A stretch of 7,197 nucleotides of DNA from positions 1 through 7,197 of the forward strand of contig CAZIDB010000235.1 of assembly GCA_964537965.1 (NCBI GenBank). The letters are read 5' to 3'. The notes beneath the pieces are model-generated. The model was given only the letters and a program-made list of their open reading frames with translations. It made no database searches and was not told the origin of the DNA. The stretch comes from SURF-24 sp964537965 (GTDB taxonomy: Bacteria > Bacteroidota > Ignavibacteria > Ignavibacteriales > SURF-24). Position numbers and translations under genes: made by a program. Shown in pieces: positions 6,528 to 7,197 of the stretch (position 1 is the first letter of the stretch; the number at the start of each line of letters is the position of its first letter).

Positions 6528-6576
6528 GACGAGCATATATACATTCCACGCAACAATATCGTTGCAGCATAAGTAA
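6457..6576 (+). CDS. Possible 39-aa leader ORF across the recombination site
   Basis: ATG at 6457 has AAGGA 8 bases upstream (6444-6448), one of the better ribosome-binding sites on this strand. It codes 39 residues starting MQYTVLKYIDYSEL and ends TAA at 6574-6576, 15 bases before the cassette ATG, which has no Shine-Dalgarno site. An in-frame ATG also exists at 6448. The product shows no recognisable domain, and its second half is a translation of the inverted repeat. In class 1 integrons a short ORF in attI1 (ORF-11) helps translate cassette genes that lack their own site; the same role is possible here but is inference. It could equally be chance. Confidence 0.3.
   Translation: MQYTVLKYIDYSELSNKMERSYAVTSIYTFHATISLQHK
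6482..6509 (+). promoter_or_regulatory. Candidate cassette promoter (Pc-like)
   Basis: TTGATT (6482-6487), a 16-base spacer and TAAAAT (6504-6509) resemble a sigma-70 promoter and point into the cassette, about 80 bases before its ATG. The region is AT-rich, so a chance match is quite possible. Confidence 0.25.
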
Positions 6577-6585
6577 TAGTTATGT
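6518..6585 (+). other. Integron recombination site (attI, or attC-like)
   Basis: The right end is a simple site: CATAA (6568-6572), a 7-base spacer, TTATG (6580-6584). This is the same spacing as CCTAA-N7-TTAGG in attI1. The core GTTATGT (6579-6585) resembles the GTTRRRY crossover box with one departure, and cleavage would fall between G6579 and T6580. GTTATGC at 6518-6524 forms an inverted pair with GCATAA (6567-6572), and GCAAC/GTTGC (6550-6554, 6561-6565) forms an inner hairpin. Its place directly after intI favours attI. Against that, GGAAC upstream (6510-6514) gives an R''-L''-L'-R' order like an attC of about 78 bases, with AAC facing GTT. Which of the two it is cannot be settled here. 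Confidence 0.6.
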
Positions 6586-6591
6586 GTAATA

Positions 6592-7197
6592 ATGAATACT
6601 CAAGTAGAAATATTAATTGAAAAGTGTTGGGAAAAATATAGGGTAGCTCTTAAAACTGAGCATTGTGATAAAGAAGCATTTATTGCATCTATATATTCTA
6701 ATTTCGATTCCATACCACTAAAGAGCATTACCTTATTTAATCCTTGGTTACAGCTTTATGAAGAATATATTTTTACTTTTCATTTACTGAAAGAATTTAT
6801 TTCCTCTTATTGGAATAATACCAAATCGAATGACAGATTTTTATTAGGTCCACAATTATTATCAAACAAAGTATGCATTGATCTTTGCGCCATTAGAAAT
6901 TTAGTTGTCACTGGATTCATTGATTCATCAAAAATATTGTTTCGAGTTGTTATTGAATCGCTATGTTTAATATTAGCAATGTTAGACGACAAAAACCTTG
7001 CTTATGAAAATGAAAAGACTCTAGACAAAGAAGATGAAGCAAAGAATTTTTGGTATAAATATATGTCTAGAGGAAAGCTAAATAAAAGACTGAATCCAAT
7101 TATTACAATTTTGTCTACTAATGCTGAATATTTTAAAAAGCATAAAGAATTTCTCACGAAACTAGAAAGTTATTTGTCTAATTATGTGCACTCATCA
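6592..7197 (+). CDS. First-cassette ORF, function unknown (3' end outside window)
   Basis: An open frame of 202 codons from ATG at 6592 with no stop before the window ends. It opens just after an in-frame TAG at 6577 and begins 12 bases past the proposed crossover, as cassette genes do. No Shine-Dalgarno site is visible. The product is mostly helical and AT-rich in codon choice, with no signal peptide. Visible blocks are PWLQLYEEYIFTFHLLKEF (51-69), a hydrophobic helix RNLVVTGFIDSSKILFRVV (102-120) running into IESLCLILAML, FWYKYMSRGKLNKRL (153-167), and YLSNYVHSS at the end (194-202). The helix pattern and the late SNYVH motif remind me of DUF5677-like or HEPN-like uncharacterised proteins, some of them in defence settings. 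This is a weak resemblance, not an assignment. Confidence 0.75.
   Translation, partial: MNTQVEILIEKCWEKYRVALKTEHCDKEAFIASIYSNFDSIPLKSITLFNPWLQLYEEYIFTFHLLKEFISSYWNNTKSNDRFLLGPQLLSNKVCIDLCAIRNLVVTGFIDSSKILFRVVIESLCLILAMLDDKNLAYENEKTLDKEDEAKNFWYKYMSRGKLNKRLNPIITILSTNAEYFKKHKEFLTKLESYLSNYVHSS

Larger units (their letters stand above)
5406..7197 (+). mobile_element. Integron (partial): integrase, recombination site, first cassette
   Basis: The segment has the three expected parts in order: an IntI-type integrase, a recombination-site candidate just after its stop, and an ORF beginning 12 bases beyond the inferred crossover. The integrase and the cassette are both on the plus strand, so the integrase reads toward the array. 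This is the less common layout, reported for example in Treponema denticola. The sequence from 5406 on is visibly more AT-rich than the minus-strand operon. The window ends inside the first ORF, so no complete cassette or downstream attC is available to confirm an array. Confidence 0.7.

Noticed and set aside
6807..6992. Minus-strand open frame of 61 codons inside the cassette region
   Set aside because: It lies opposite a 202-codon frame that starts at the expected cassette position; no ribosome-binding site or family pattern supports it.

Overview
The window looks like a chromosomal segment from a member of the FCB group (Bacteroidota, Ignavibacteriota or Chlorobiota relatives). This rests on the AT-rich coding style, secreted proteins with short Sec signals ending in A-Q, a DUF362 and NTF2-like pair, and intergenic DNA full of short palindromes. 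An Ignavibacteria-like host is my best guess, but no rRNA or marker gene is present to prove it.

Left part (63-4486): five genes, all on the minus strand, separated by gaps of about 38 to 94 bases. In transcription order they are an aldo/keto reductase (TTG start), a flavodoxin-fold reductase with a clustered-cysteine motif, a YqhD-type NADPH-dependent alcohol/aldehyde reductase, a secreted DUF362 protein, and a secreted NTF2-like (DUF4440-type) protein. The first three make a plausible reductive detoxification set for reactive aldehydes and quinone- or nitro-type electrophiles, recalling the yqhD-dkgA pair of enterobacteria. The two exported proteins may or may not share the transcript.

Middle (4487-5405): about 920 bases without a credible gene. 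It holds a 34-bp near-perfect palindrome, a nested inverted-repeat element of about 110 bp, a run of small hairpins with mostly 3-base loops, and a terminator-like hairpin with no obvious gene to terminate. It looks like a patch of palindromic intergenic repeats between the operon and the integron.

Right part (5406-7197): the edge of an integron. A 343-residue tyrosine recombinase on the plus strand carries the integron-integrase-specific insert and all catalytic residues. About 80 to 150 bases after its stop lies a recombination-site candidate: repeated TTATGCAGT boxes and a CATAA-N7-TTATG simple site ending in a GTTATGT core. An ORF with no detectable Shine-Dalgarno sequence starts 12 bases past the inferred crossover and runs open off the end of the window, as the first gene cassette would. 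The integrase reads toward the cassette, not away from it, which is the less common integron layout. A 39-codon ORF with a good ribosome-binding site spans the recombination site and could act as a translational leader for the cassette, as ORF-11 does in attI1 of class 1 integrons. The window ends before any downstream attC, so the array itself is not seen.
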